64,000 nt of DNA from Prolixibacteraceae bacterium. Its GTDB lineage: Bacteria > Bacteroidota > Bacteroidia > Bacteroidales > Prolixibacteraceae. The stretch spans positions 2,108,001-2,172,000 of the forward strand of contig CP082230.1 of assembly GCA_019856515.1 (NCBI GenBank), in the 5' to 3' direction. The notes beneath the pieces were generated by a model. It ran no database searches and was not told the DNA's origin. It saw only the letters and a list, made by a program, of their open reading frames with translations. How positions within the stretch are numbered: position 1 is the first letter of the stretch; every line of letters starts with the position of its first letter. Shown here piece by piece: positions 36,252 through 46,101 of this stretch. A program made the position numbers and the translations under genes.

Positions 36252-39200
36252 TTATATCTTAACCACTTTGATCGATCCATCTTGGAATATTAGACGGATT
36301 AATAAGATAGAAGATCCATTTAGAGGAATAGAGAGACTATTCGATCTACAACTCTTTTCGCTTAGCTTTACTCCCATCATATTATACACCTCAACTTTCT
36401 GTAGACCATTATCATTATCAATCTGAATATTACCATCTTTAGTATAAACATTCACACTACTAGTTTTGGATAATGAAATGACTGCAGATGACTTGTCCAT
36501 AAAAAACTTAGACCATAATACATCCGCTTTGTAGGCACCAATACTACTCATTGGAACGGTTAATTTCACCTTGTCTACATTGGACATATTGAAACTATTT
36601 TCGTGTAGTACAGGAGGTGTAACTGCATCACAAATAACTTCATCTAGTGTCGTAATACCTGCAAAAAGTTCATCAGGTACTTCAGTTAAAGTCGATGGTA
36701 ATATTATCTCTTCCAACGCAGTGTTAAATGAGTGACTCAGTTTAAAGAACGTATTATAGTAATTGGGTTTTAGCTTACTAATCGCAATAACTGAAGACAG
36801 ATTCGCTCCATTAAATACAGCAGACATTATACGAAGCTTCACCTCACTATTTCTAATAAAATGGAATGAAGACAGTCCTTCTTCGAATTGTACTTTCTTC
36901 AGATCTGGACAACCACTAAATGTCCCGAAACCAAGCGCTTCTATCGTATTAGGAATAGTTAGATCTCCCCTTAATTGACTACAATCATAAAATGCGCCAC
37001 TCTCAATTGTCTTTGCATTACGTATAAACTTCAGGTCTATATTCATCTGAGAGCAACTAGCAAAGGCGAACATATCAATCACTTCTAGCGCTGAATTATC
37101 CTCTATTTGAAGGGTCTTGATCTTTTTACAATTGAAGAATGCACTAGCTCCAATACGCTTTATTTTTGTTTTAGAATCAAAAAGCAAAGTACCATCCAAA
37201 CTGTGACAATCAAAGAACGTAGCCTCCTCAACTGCTGTGAGGCCTGAAGGAATTGTTATTCCACCTTTCATGTTAGTACATGAATAAAAGGCGTAAGGAC
37301 CAATAAAAGACAACTGTGGACTCCTACCAAAATTCAACTCTTTATCAATACCAATACAACTATAAAATGCGTATGCTCCAATCGAATGGACAGAAGTTGG
37401 AATATTTAGCGCTCCAGTAAGATCCTCACATCTTTCGAAAGCAGCACTTCCAATAGATCGTATATTACTCGGAAGAACGAGTACCCCTTTGAGGTGTTTA
37501 TTGGTAGTTGATTTATTGGTACGAGCCTCTTTTTCACTAAAAGCGCCATCACCAATAGCAAGAACTGTTTTATCATCAATTTGACTAGGTATTACAAAAG
37601 CTTGAGTATTTAAAGGTCCATGATAACCATTTATTATGATACCTTCTTCGCGAATTCCATTACTTTCATATACATAGTCCTCATATTCCCAATCGCTAAG
37701 ATTCATTATCATATGACTCTTTGTGAAGTCTTTCCATCCTTTAGCACTATCATATGATATAGGATTAGAATTATGCAGCACCGCATTATTATACACCTTA
37801 GCATCAAAGTATTTAGATGAAATCGATGGAGCAGAAACTGGAATGGCTGTAATCTTTTGAATTTCACTACAACCTTTGAACATATCATCTCCTAAAGCTG
37901 TAACATAACGACCAATATGGATGTCTTGAAGTGATGAAGGCATACATCCTTCTTCTTTCAATAATTTTATATAGTTCGGGTAATACTCCAACAACTTCGC
38001 ATTAGAGAACGAATTCGGATTAATAAAATCGCTTGAACTATTCATCTTTATCTCATTGACCTCATCAGGAATAACAAGCTTATTGTAACCTGTACCTATA
38101 TATGCCGCTTTTCCGATCTCTTCAATACTTGTCGGTAGTTTTAACTCACCACTTAATTGACTACAGTAGCTAAATGCTCCAACATGAATTAATTTTACAC
38201 TATTTGGAATCTCTGGTAGCTTTGCGAGCTTATCACACCCTGAGAATGCAAGTGCACCAATAGTTTTTAGCTTCGTATCCTCGACAAACTTCACAGAAGT
38301 AATATTCTTACAATCTGCAAAACAACCATTCCCCACTTCTTCTACAGAAGATCCAATAAAGATCTCACCCTTTAAGTTTTCACAATACATGAAGGTACTA
38401 TTACCAATTTTAGTCACATCTGTAGGTAAAGTTAAAGAGCCATCCAATGCAGTGCAGCTTGCGAAGACCATATCCTCCATCGTCTTTACCCCGTTAGGAA
38501 TAATTATATCTCCCTTTAAACTCGAACATGATTGGAATGCACTTTTACCAATCTTCTTTAATTGAGATCCTTCTTGAAAAATCAGTCTTCCATTCAATCC
38601 TGAGCAACCTTTAAATGCGCTCTCATCAATTATCTCAACACTCGCAGGAATATCAAGATCTCCTACAATAAATTGACTTCTTTCAAAAGCCCCTTTATGT
38701 ATCGTCTTTAAAGTACGAGGAAAGTGAAGCGTTCCCATCAGGTTTACTTTGAATTTAAATGCATCAGGTCCAATACTAACGACTTTCCTCCCGTCAATCA
38801 TAGTAGGTATAGCAAACGACTCCATATCATAATTGCCATTGAATCCATCTATCTGTATTCCTACAAATTGAGTATTACCGTCACCATTGGTTTCGTAAAC
38901 ACTTGAAGTTTCCCATTCCGACAACTCATCTATATTAACCACATTTGCAAACTCTTTCCAACCATTTGCTTTACGATAGGCCGATTTATCATTTACAAAT
39001 AATGTCGTAAAACGATAAACACTTACTTCAAATAACCCCTTCGTTATTCTTGGAGGAGTAGGATTCATGCTCGTTACCTTTAATAGCTTCTCACATCCAT
39101 CAAAGATTCCATTGTCCATAGAGGTAATATTCTCTCCGATAGTGATCGTTTCCAATTCTTCAGAGAAGGTATTCTTACCAGACATGATCGTTTGATGCAG

Positions 39201-42200
39201 TTTCAGCCCTGAAAGAATATCACTATACTCGCAAGATGAGAAATAACTTTCTGCAGAAGACTTATCTTCAAAATGAACCTCTTTTATCTCATCAGGAAAG
39301 GTTAAGTTCTTTAATGTGGTATTAGAGAAAGCACCAAAACCAACATGAGTTACATTTTGAGGTAGCGTAAAGTTATTGTAGAACTTACATTTTGCAAAGG
39401 CTCCATATCTAATATGAGTTACAGATGCTGGTAAAGTATGACTCTGTAATTCAATAGCACAACCTGCAAATGCTTCGACACCAATCTTCTTTATGTTTTT
39501 AGAACTCGAAAAACTAAGGTCTCGAATATTTCTACAACCATAGAATGTAAGATCTTTCACCTCAGTAAGTTTGTATGGAATAGTAATATTATTTTTAAAG
39601 CTCGAACATTCCATAAATGCTCCTGTTCCAAGATATTCTAGTTCATAGTTCAAGTCTAATTCCCCTACGAAGCCAGAACAACCCGCAAAAGCGTAATCAT
39701 CTATTCGCAATACGTCATCAGGAACCTTTAAGCTCCCCTTTAGATTACTGCAGTTTTGAAATGCATACTTACCAATTTCACGTATTTTAGAAGATAATGT
39801 TAACTGTCCTTTCATTAGATGATTATCTTTGAAAGCGTTGTCTCCGATGGCATACACAATATCTCCACCAATAACTGTTGGAATAACAAACTCTTCATCA
39901 GAATAACCTCCGGTATAACCTACTATCTTCACACCTGTTATCGTGTTTTCACCGACTTTAAATGAGTAGGGAACAGTTTGCCAATCATCAGTAGATCCTT
40001 CTTGTTTAATATTTCTGAAATTCTTCCAAGGCGTTGCGGTTGAGTATTCTTCAATGGTCGGTACAGAAAGCAAAGCATCTCTAGTAACTGTATCATAGAA
40101 AAACCCTTCACTTAACTTAGGTGGTGTAGTGTTTCTCGATACAACGTGATCGATATTTGTACAACTATATAGGAAAAAATCTCCTTTTATCCATTCTATA
40201 TTTTTACCTAAAACGAACTTTTCTAATGACTTGGGTAAAGTTTGTGATTTATGGCGAGACAACTCATCATATTCTTTGAAATATGTCAATTCAGGTTCAA
40301 TATCTTCCAACTTTACAGAACCACCAATCTCAAGTGATTTTATATTATCCTGTATAGTAAAAATATTTATATTGGTTTGTGAAAATGCTCCATTACCAAG
40401 ATACTTTATAGATGTTGGCATCACGATTTTACCATTAACCAACGGATCCGCAGCAAAAGCGCCATAAGATATCTCTACAACTGTATTTGGAAAAGATATT
40501 ACCCCACTCAATTGCTTACATTTCATAAAGCTCATCATCCCAATTCTCTCCAATGTACTACTCTTATCAAAGTGAATCGCATCGATCTTTTGACAGGAAG
40601 TAAAGCTATAATCTCCAATCTCTTTAACCGTCGATGGAATATTCAACGCCCCTTGAATATTACTACATTCATAAAAGGCTGCTGTACCAATTTGAGTTAC
40701 TCCCTCTGGAATTGTTAGTCCTTCGATGCCACTACACCCATAAAAGCTATAAGGTGCAATCTCAACCATCTTGCTTGGAATAGTTACATTTTCGGTTAAA
40801 CCGCTACATCCCCTGAATGCACTTTCACCAATACTGGTAATGTTGTTGTTCAAAGAGAGAGTTCCACTTAAACCGCTACATCCCCTGAATGCACTTTCGC
40901 CAATACTAGTAATGTTGTTGTTCAAAGAGAGTGCTCCACTTAAACCACTACATCCTTTAAAAACACTAGATTCAATACTCTTTATCGAACTTGGCAATTC
41001 GATACTCCCGGTTAATCCACGACAAGATTCAAATGCACTTGTCCCAATATACTGAACCGTACTTGGGATAGTAATTTCTCCCGTTATCGCTTCACAACCA
41101 CTAAATGCATTGTCACCAATTTTAATTAATGTCTCAGGAAAATTTAGATTACCCTTTAACTTTTTACAACCATTAAAACAATTGTTAGGTATGGCTTTAA
41201 TCTGTATTCCTTCCTCTAAATATAGTGAACCATCGAGATCATAACACCAATCAAAAGATCCTTCGCCCAGTGATTTCACAGATGCAGGGATACGTAGGTC
41301 TCCTTTAAATCTACAGCTTGTGAATGCATTCTTTCCAATAGTCTCTAATTTTGATCCTTCTTCAAAAATCAATTGACCATCCAAACGATTACATGAGAAG
41401 AAAGCTTTATCTCCAATACTTACAACACTTGATGGGATAACCAAATCACCGGTTATCCATGCATCATTAAAGACATTGTTATCAATAACTCTTAAACCTT
41501 TGGGAAGAATTAGAGCTCCCTGAGCATGATAGTATCTGATCATTCCCTTTTTGAGCTTTAACACCTTCTTTCCATTAATTTCTGAGGGTATTACGATACT
41601 TTTAGATAAATCTAATCCATTATATGATGTAATCATGATCCCCTCTTCATGAATATCTCCATGATCATATACAAATGGTGCAGTACTCCACTTAGATGGA
41701 TCTGGTAGGATATTTTTAAACTGACTCCATCCCTCTGACTCCTGATAATATTTCACATCGCACACAAGCAATTCGGCCTGATCATAAACAGACTGTTCAA
41801 ATAGATCTTTAGAAATGATTGGAGGCTTAGAGAAAGAGCAAAACACTTGAGTAATGTCGTTACATCCAGCAAATAAGGCCCCAGATATTTGATTAAAATA
41901 GACTATCTTTGTTACCTTTTTTAATCCACTATCCAAGATCCCTTTTTGAGAAGCACACCTCTTCACTAATTCATAAGAGTCATCATTCATATCCACCCCA
42001 ATGGTTTGGATTAGCTCTAGCATTTCCTTTCGTGTTCCTGCGGTTAATACCATAGGTCCACTGGGATAACCATAATCCCCAAGGCTCACCGACGTCATCT
42101 TAGTACAACCTACAAATGCGCCTAAACCAACGTGTTGATTTTTCTTTAGCAAGCGCATTTTTCCATACATATTCCGACACCCATAGAATGCTCCAGGACC

Positions 42201-44741
42201 AATGTTAAAGGCTCTATGAGCTAAAGTGAAATCAAACTCTAATTGACTACATCCTCCAAAGGCAAAAGCACCAATATTGTATAGTCTAGAATCTTCTTCT
42301 CCTTTAACTCGCTTTAACTTCTCACAACCATAAAAAACAAAGTCCTCAGCTTTATTTAATTTCGTCCCCTTCTTAAATTCTAATACTCCATCTAAATTAC
42401 GACAATGAGCAAATGCAAACTTTCCAATTGTGGCTACATTTATAGGAATAGAAATCCCTCCTGTAATATTAGAACACGACTCAAAAGCACTATCTCCAAT
42501 TGACTGTAATTTGGCCTCATCTGCAAATACAATATTTTGATCCAATCCACTACAGTTTTTAAACGCAGCATTACCAATCTTTTTTAGATTCGATGGGAAA
42601 GTAATACCTCCCGATAAACCACTACAGCCTTCAAATGCACTCGCTTCAATAATTGATAAGGTGGAAGGAAATCGAGGTGGTACACTAAGGTTAGTACAAC
42701 TCTTAAAGGCAGAGGATCCAATCACACGTATTCCTTCAGGAATGACAAGCTCTCCTTTCATTTTATGAGCACCGTCTTCTTTAAATGCATCTGCTCCAAT
42801 TGCAATCACTTTCTTTCCATCAATAGAAGTAGGAATAACAAATGCATCTTCATCAAAATCCCCCCAGTATCCAGTAACCATCAAACCTTCTTCACGAACT
42901 TTTTCATCCTCATATACAAATACTTTATACCCCCAATCGATAGCTGAAGCATTATAATTAAGGTTACTAAATTTCTTCCATCCATCTGCCGATTTGTATT
43001 TCGCAGGCAATGACGTCTTAAGAGATGCATCAGAAAAGACTTTAGGTTCAAAACAGGCTTCTGTAATGGTAGGAGGGATAGTAGAGTTACATACAACCTC
43101 TTCAATATTATAAAATCCTTGAAAAAAGCTACCTGAAAGCGAACGTAGATCTTTTCCTAATGTCACTTTCTTCACCGAAAAAGGAAAATCTGTAGGTAAG
43201 ATATGATTGTAATATTTATTTATATTAAAAGGAGGTAACGCACTTCCATTATCTAAGCTCACTACTCCATTAGGAATATTAATTTCACTAAAATTCGATT
43301 TCAAGAGCATCGTAGTGATAGGCATAGAGGCAGAACTTTCCAATGTAAAAATCCCTGTTAATCCCGTACACGAATTAAATATATTAGAACCAAGCGTCTT
43401 TACATTCTTGCCTATTGTTATATCTCCCACCAATTTTGGACAGCCTTTAAAGGCATTACTTCCAATAACTTCAAGTAAAGGAGGGAATATTAGATTTCCC
43501 GATATATTTTCACACAACTCGAAAGCACTATAACCAATAACTTTAAGTGTTTTTGGAAAATCTATAGATCCTGTCACATTGTGACATCTTTTAAAAGCAT
43601 TAGCCCCAATACTCTCCAGTTGATTTGAAAAAACAATCTTATTATAATTATTTGCAGTAAATGACTCTTTTTCTACAACCTTCACACTACTCGGAAGACG
43701 TAGTACTCCAGAGAGATTACGACAATTATAAAAACAACGCTCTGGAATCGTGCTTATCCCTTCTGGCAATACAATATCACCAATAAGATTATTACAATTC
43801 TCAAAAGCCCGCTTTGGTAATGTTACTAATGTCGAAGGAATAGTTAATGCCCCATTAAGATTTGTACAATTAAAAAAAGCGGCCTCTTTTAAAGTAGCTA
43901 AATTTGAAGGTAGTGTTAATGCACCAATAAGGTTATTACACTCGTAAAAAGCTCGTTGACCGATGGATGTAACACTTTCTGGAATATGCAATTGTCCATC
44001 AAAGCCACAATGATTAAATGTAGAACTCTCAACTGTTTTTACTCCATTAGGGATGACCAAATCTCCCGTAATATTCCTACAACCACCGAATGCATTTACT
44101 CCGATTTTTTTAACAGTCGAGGGAATGGATAATGTCCCATTCAAAGATTCACATTGAGAGAAGGCATTATCTCCAATGCTCGTTATTCCTTCAGGTATAA
44201 TAAGATCTCCTTTTAAACCTCGACACCATGTAAAGGCATTATCTGGAATCTCTTTGACAGAAGCAGGAATATATAACGGTCCAACAATTTTACTACAATC
44301 AGAGAAAGCATTAGCACCTAAATATTTTAACTTTTTAGGAAGATTAAGTGGACCAGTAAAACCTCTGCAACCTTCGAATGCCTTTTCACCAATCTCCACA
44401 ACGGATTCTGGTATAATAATCTCACCAATCAATTGATCACATATCTGAAAAGCACTCTCGCCAATAGATAAAAGATGTTTGGGAAGAATTAATCGACCCT
44501 TTATCTGGCTATTTCCAAATTGCCATATTTTTAATACAGGAATACCATCAATCTCATCAGGAAAACGAAATTCTTCCTGAGGGTATTCTCCATTATACCC
44601 ATATATTTTAATTCCTTTATGAATCGAGCCATCTTCTAATTTAATATTTGTATGTTCATACCGAAATTGGCTTATATCCTGTGACCAACCAGACAAAGTT
44701 TGGGACAAAATAAATAGTAAAACGTAGAGATTTTTTTTCAT
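36252..44741 (-). CDS. Giant BspA-like leucine-rich-repeat surface protein (2829 aa)
   Basis: This is a paralogue of the downstream 1803-residue protein, with the same signal peptide type (GWSQ at about 18-21), module design and C-terminus (VEVYNMMGVKLSEKS ... DGSIKVVKI, sorting-domain-like). It has six modules starting near residues 22, 604, 1017, 1584, 1942 and 2350, each introduced by a Y-x-x-G-I/V-x-I-x-G-Y-x-G segment and ended by an A-x-G-W-x-x-F segment. The modules contain over 80 LRR_5 units in total by rough count. Near residues 1265-1315 two 24-residue repeats are almost identical in DNA, showing recent expansion. The frame is uninterrupted across 8.5 kb, which argues for selection. 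Predicted role: extracellular adhesion or glycan/protein binding at the cell surface. Confidence 0.88.
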   Translation of the reverse strand: MKKNLYVLLFILSQTLSGWSQDISQFRYEHTNIKLEDGSIHKGIKIYGYNGEYPQEEFRFPDEIDGIPVLKIWQFGNSQIKGRLILPKHLLSIGESAFQICDQLIGEIIIPESVVEIGEKAFEGCRGFTGPLNLPKKLKYLGANAFSDCSKIVGPLYIPASVKEIPDNAFTWCRGLKGDLIIPEGITSIGDNAFSQCESLNGTLSIPSTVKKIGVNAFGGCRNITGDLVIPNGVKTVESSTFNHCGFDGQLHIPESVTSIGQRAFYECNNLIGALTLPSNLATLKEAAFFNCTNLNGALTIPSTLVTLPKRAFENCNNLIGDIVLPEGISTIPERCFYNCRNLSGVLRLPSSVKVVEKESFTANNYNKIVFSNQLESIGANAFKRCHNVTGSIDFPKTLKVIGYSAFELCENISGNLIFPPLLEVIGSNAFKGCPKLVGDITIGKNVKTLGSNIFNSCTGLTGIFTLESSASMPITTMLLKSNFSEINIPNGVVSLDNGSALPPFNINKYYNHILPTDFPFSVKKVTLGKDLRSLSGSFFQGFYNIEEVVCNSTIPPTITEACFEPKVFSDASLKTSLPAKYKSADGWKKFSNLNYNASAIDWGYKVFVYEDEKVREEGLMVTGYWGDFDEDAFVIPTSIDGKKVIAIGADAFKEDGAHKMKGELVIPEGIRVIGSSAFKSCTNLSVPPRFPSTLSIIEASAFEGCSGLSGGITFPSNLKKIGNAAFKNCSGLDQNIVFADEAKLQSIGDSAFESCSNITGGISIPINVATIGKFAFAHCRNLDGVLEFKKGTKLNKAEDFVFYGCEKLKRVKGEEDSRLYNIGAFAFGGCSQLEFDFTLAHRAFNIGPGAFYGCRNMYGKMRLLKKNQHVGLGAFVGCTKMTSVSLGDYGYPSGPMVLTAGTRKEMLELIQTIGVDMNDDSYELVKRCASQKGILDSGLKKVTKIVYFNQISGALFAGCNDITQVFCSFSKPPIISKDLFEQSVYDQAELLVCDVKYYQESEGWSQFKNILPDPSKWSTAPFVYDHGDIHEEGIMITSYNGLDLSKSIVIPSEINGKKVLKLKKGMIRYYHAQGALILPKGLRVIDNNVFNDAWITGDLVIPSSVVSIGDKAFFSCNRLDGQLIFEEGSKLETIGKNAFTSCRFKGDLRIPASVKSLGEGSFDWCYDLDGSLYLEEGIQIKAIPNNCFNGCKKLKGNLNFPETLIKIGDNAFSGCEAITGEITIPSTVQYIGTSAFESCRGLTGSIELPSSIKSIESSVFKGCSGLSGALSLNNNITSIGESAFRGCSGLSGTLSLNNNITSIGESAFRGCSGLTENVTIPSKMVEIAPYSFYGCSGIEGLTIPEGVTQIGTAAFYECSNIQGALNIPSTVKEIGDYSFTSCQKIDAIHFDKSSTLERIGMMSFMKCKQLSGVISFPNTVVEISYGAFAADPLVNGKIVMPTSIKYLGNGAFSQTNINIFTIQDNIKSLEIGGSVKLEDIEPELTYFKEYDELSRHKSQTLPKSLEKFVLGKNIEWIKGDFFLYSCTNIDHVVSRNTTPPKLSEGFFYDTVTRDALLSVPTIEEYSTATPWKNFRNIKQEGSTDDWQTVPYSFKVGENTITGVKIVGYTGGYSDEEFVIPTVIGGDIVYAIGDNAFKDNHLMKGQLTLSSKIREIGKYAFQNCSNLKGSLKVPDDVLRIDDYAFAGCSGFVGELDLNYELEYLGTGAFMECSSFKNNITIPYKLTEVKDLTFYGCRNIRDLSFSSSKNIKKIGVEAFAGCAIELQSHTLPASVTHIRYGAFAKCKFYNNFTLPQNVTHVGFGAFSNTTLKNLTFPDEIKEVHFEDKSSAESYFSSCEYSDILSGLKLHQTIMSGKNTFSEELETITIGENITSMDNGIFDGCEKLLKVTSMNPTPPRITKGLFEVSVYRFTTLFVNDKSAYRKANGWKEFANVVNIDELSEWETSSVYETNGDGNTQFVGIQIDGFNGNYDMESFAIPTMIDGRKVVSIGPDAFKFKVNLMGTLHFPRTLKTIHKGAFERSQFIVGDLDIPASVEIIDESAFKGCSGLNGRLIFQEGSQLKKIGKSAFQSCSSLKGDIIIPNGVKTMEDMVFASCTALDGSLTLPTDVTKIGNSTFMYCENLKGEIFIGSSVEEVGNGCFADCKNITSVKFVEDTKLKTIGALAFSGCDKLAKLPEIPNSVKLIHVGAFSYCSQLSGELKLPTSIEEIGKAAYIGTGYNKLVIPDEVNEIKMNSSSDFINPNSFSNAKLLEYYPNYIKLLKEEGCMPSSLQDIHIGRYVTALGDDMFKGCSEIQKITAIPVSAPSISSKYFDAKVYNNAVLHNSNPISYDSAKGWKDFTKSHMIMNLSDWEYEDYVYESNGIREEGIIINGYHGPLNTQAFVIPSQIDDKTVLAIGDGAFSEKEARTNKSTTNKHLKGVLVLPSNIRSIGSAAFERCEDLTGALNIPTSVHSIGAYAFYSCIGIDKELNFGRSPQLSFIGPYAFYSCTNMKGGITIPSGLTAVEEATFFDCHSLDGTLLFDSKTKIKRIGASAFFNCKKIKTLQIEDNSALEVIDMFAFASCSQMNIDLKFIRNAKTIESGAFYDCSQLRGDLTIPNTIEALGFGTFSGCPDLKKVQFEEGLSSFHFIRNSEVKLRIMSAVFNGANLSSVIAISKLKPNYYNTFFKLSHSFNTALEEIILPSTLTEVPDELFAGITTLDEVICDAVTPPVLHENSFNMSNVDKVKLTVPMSSIGAYKADVLWSKFFMDKSSAVISLSKTSSVNVYTKDGNIQIDNDNGLQKVEVYNMMGVKLSEKSCRSNSLSIPLNGSSILLIRLIFQDGSIKVVKI
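40801..40944. repeat. Recent 72-bp tandem duplication inside LRR gene
   Basis: Two adjacent 72-bp units (24 codons, LSLNNNITSIGESAFRGCSG plus four) differ at only a few bases, whereas other repeats of the gene are strongly diverged. The duplication keeps the frame and adds exactly one repeat unit. Confidence 0.85.
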
Positions 44742-45386
44742 ATATTTATCTATTTTTTAGTACAATAACACTCTTCTCTTTAGATAGAGAACATTTAATT
44801 AGAAAAGTACTACCTATAATTACAATAATATAAATAGCCAAACAAACTAGATTACACTAAGACAAATACTTAACACCTATAAATACAATGTTAATTTTAT
44901 GTAAACAGCGTGCAAATGTAAATAAATATTAATTAACATACAATGACATTGACAGAGTTGATTTAACAACTGCACATACAATGCATAAAAAAGAGTGTAT
45001 TGAAATAAGGCCCAATTACATTTTTAAACGATCCTAAATTTAGGATCATTATATTCTATAGCAGCAAGCACAAACAGTGGGAATATAACCTTTAATCACA
45101 GGGAAATCTCTAACGAATAGCAGGAAAAAACGAACAATAAAACAATACTACTTCTTTGATATAGGGAAAATACGACTACCACAAGAAGATGTGAATAGTG
45201 AAATAATATTTTGAAGAAATAATTCTGTAAAACAGAAATGAAGACATCACACACACCCACGTAGAATCAGGAAAGATTAAGGTGGACTACAATCTGTTTT
45301 GGTATTTTAAAAGAGCTATCTTGAGGCAAATAAGAGTAAATAACAAACGGTGATAAGTTAAGACCAGAAAGGCTATTACCTAGAAC
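44742..45386. other. Intergenic region upstream of giant LRR gene
   Basis: The 645 bases between the MarR gene and the LRR gene hold no plausible gene. They are AT-rich and include an 18-bp palindrome listed separately. A long leader or complex control region for the LRR gene is likely, but no exact promoter consensus was found. Confidence 0.5.
45030..45047. promoter_or_regulatory. 18-bp perfect palindrome, candidate operator
   Basis: gatcctaaa joins directly to tttaggatc. It lies 289 bases upstream of the giant LRR gene and 340 bases after the MarR stop. It has the size expected of a MarR-dimer site, which is an inference. Confidence 0.5.
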
Positions 45387-45824
45387 TTATAGTCTTCTCA
45401 AGATACCATATAAGGTCTCCATCTCATTCTCTGAAAGATCAAGTTGTAATAGAGATGCTGTTAACTCATCAGCTTTTTCATGAAGCACCCGACCATCTTC
45501 TGTAATCTGAATCTGAACCACCCTTTGATCTGGACTATTACGATTCTTTATAATAAACCCTTTATCCATAAGTTTATTTAATGCACGAGAAATATTGGGA
45601 CTCTCTTCAATTTGAAGCTTCTTTATTTGATTTACGGTTAATCCCTCTTTGGGTCCATAATCTAACACATGTAAAATATTTGTTTGCAATGGAGATAAAC
45701 CTAATGGTGCTAACGCTTTGATATATTTAGCTTGAAACTCTTGAGCAACACAACCGAGCAATCTTATTGTCTTTTGCTCAAGGTTCATCGTAGGGTTATT
45801 TATTACCAATTCTTTATTTGCCAT
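45387..45824 (-). CDS. MarR family transcriptional regulator
   Basis: This is a winged-helix DNA-binding regulator acting as a dimer. From the chosen start (M-A-N-K-E-L) it is 145 residues. The core reads LSPLQTNILHVLDYGPKEGLT in two segments, followed by the recognition helix region SPNISRALNKLMDKGFI and the wing NSPDQRVVQIQITEDG, all standard for MarR. An upstream in-frame ATG at 45857 would add eleven residues of poor quality. A TAAATTTG promoter-like element sits immediately before the chosen ATG. It is the only one-domain regulator in the island and reads toward the giant LRR gene. Confidence 0.88.
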   Translation of the reverse strand: MANKELVINNPTMNLEQKTIRLLGCVAQEFQAKYIKALAPLGLSPLQTNILHVLDYGPKEGLTVNQIKKLQIEESPNISRALNKLMDKGFIIKNRNSPDQRVVQIQITEDGRVLHEKADELTASLLQLDLSENEMETLYGILRRL

Positions 45825-45906
45825 AGCAACAAATTTAAAATATTTATTCAAAAACACACTGTTCTCAATAAAATGCCAACATTATCAATATTGGAACAAG
45901 ATAGAA

Positions 45907-45985
45907 ATCGAGTAGGTAGGGGGAATACTCTCCCTGCCTCTCACACCACCATACGTACTCTGGTATACAACGGTTTCAATTAACT
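45907..45985 (-). mobile_element. Group II intron 3'-end remnant (domains V-VI only)
   Basis: On the minus strand the segment reads CCGTTGTATACCAGAGTACGTATGGTGGTGTGAGAGG in two parts, then a GGGAG/CTCCC-like stem, and ends CTACTCGAT. This parallels the 3' end of the intron at 25063 (CCGTATACGAG..., GGTGGTGTGGGAGG, ...CTACCCGAT). No maturase codons precede it. It is a fragment left by deletion or by incomplete integration. Confidence 0.7.
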
Positions 45986-46043
45986 CTAAACTTTTCGCAA
46001 CTTACACTCTGCGAACTTATTAACATGCCCGATATACTAAAAA

Positions 46044-46071
46044 CGCCCCAACTCTTCAAAGAGATGGGGCG
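46044..46071 (-). terminator. Terminator of the heparinase-family gene
   Basis: cgcccca pairs with tggggcg, with ctctt/gag pairing inside the loop; on the minus strand a TTTTT run follows. It lies 31 bases after the lyase stop codon. Confidence 0.8.
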
Positions 46072-46101
46072 AAGCATCGCAATAATAACACTTTAACAAC
46101 A

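Noticed and set aside
40771..41055. Regular repeats suggestive of a CRISPR array or antisense gene
   Set aside because: The periodicity of 69-72 bases is that of leucine-rich repeats in the minus-strand gene; there are no unique spacers between conserved repeats.
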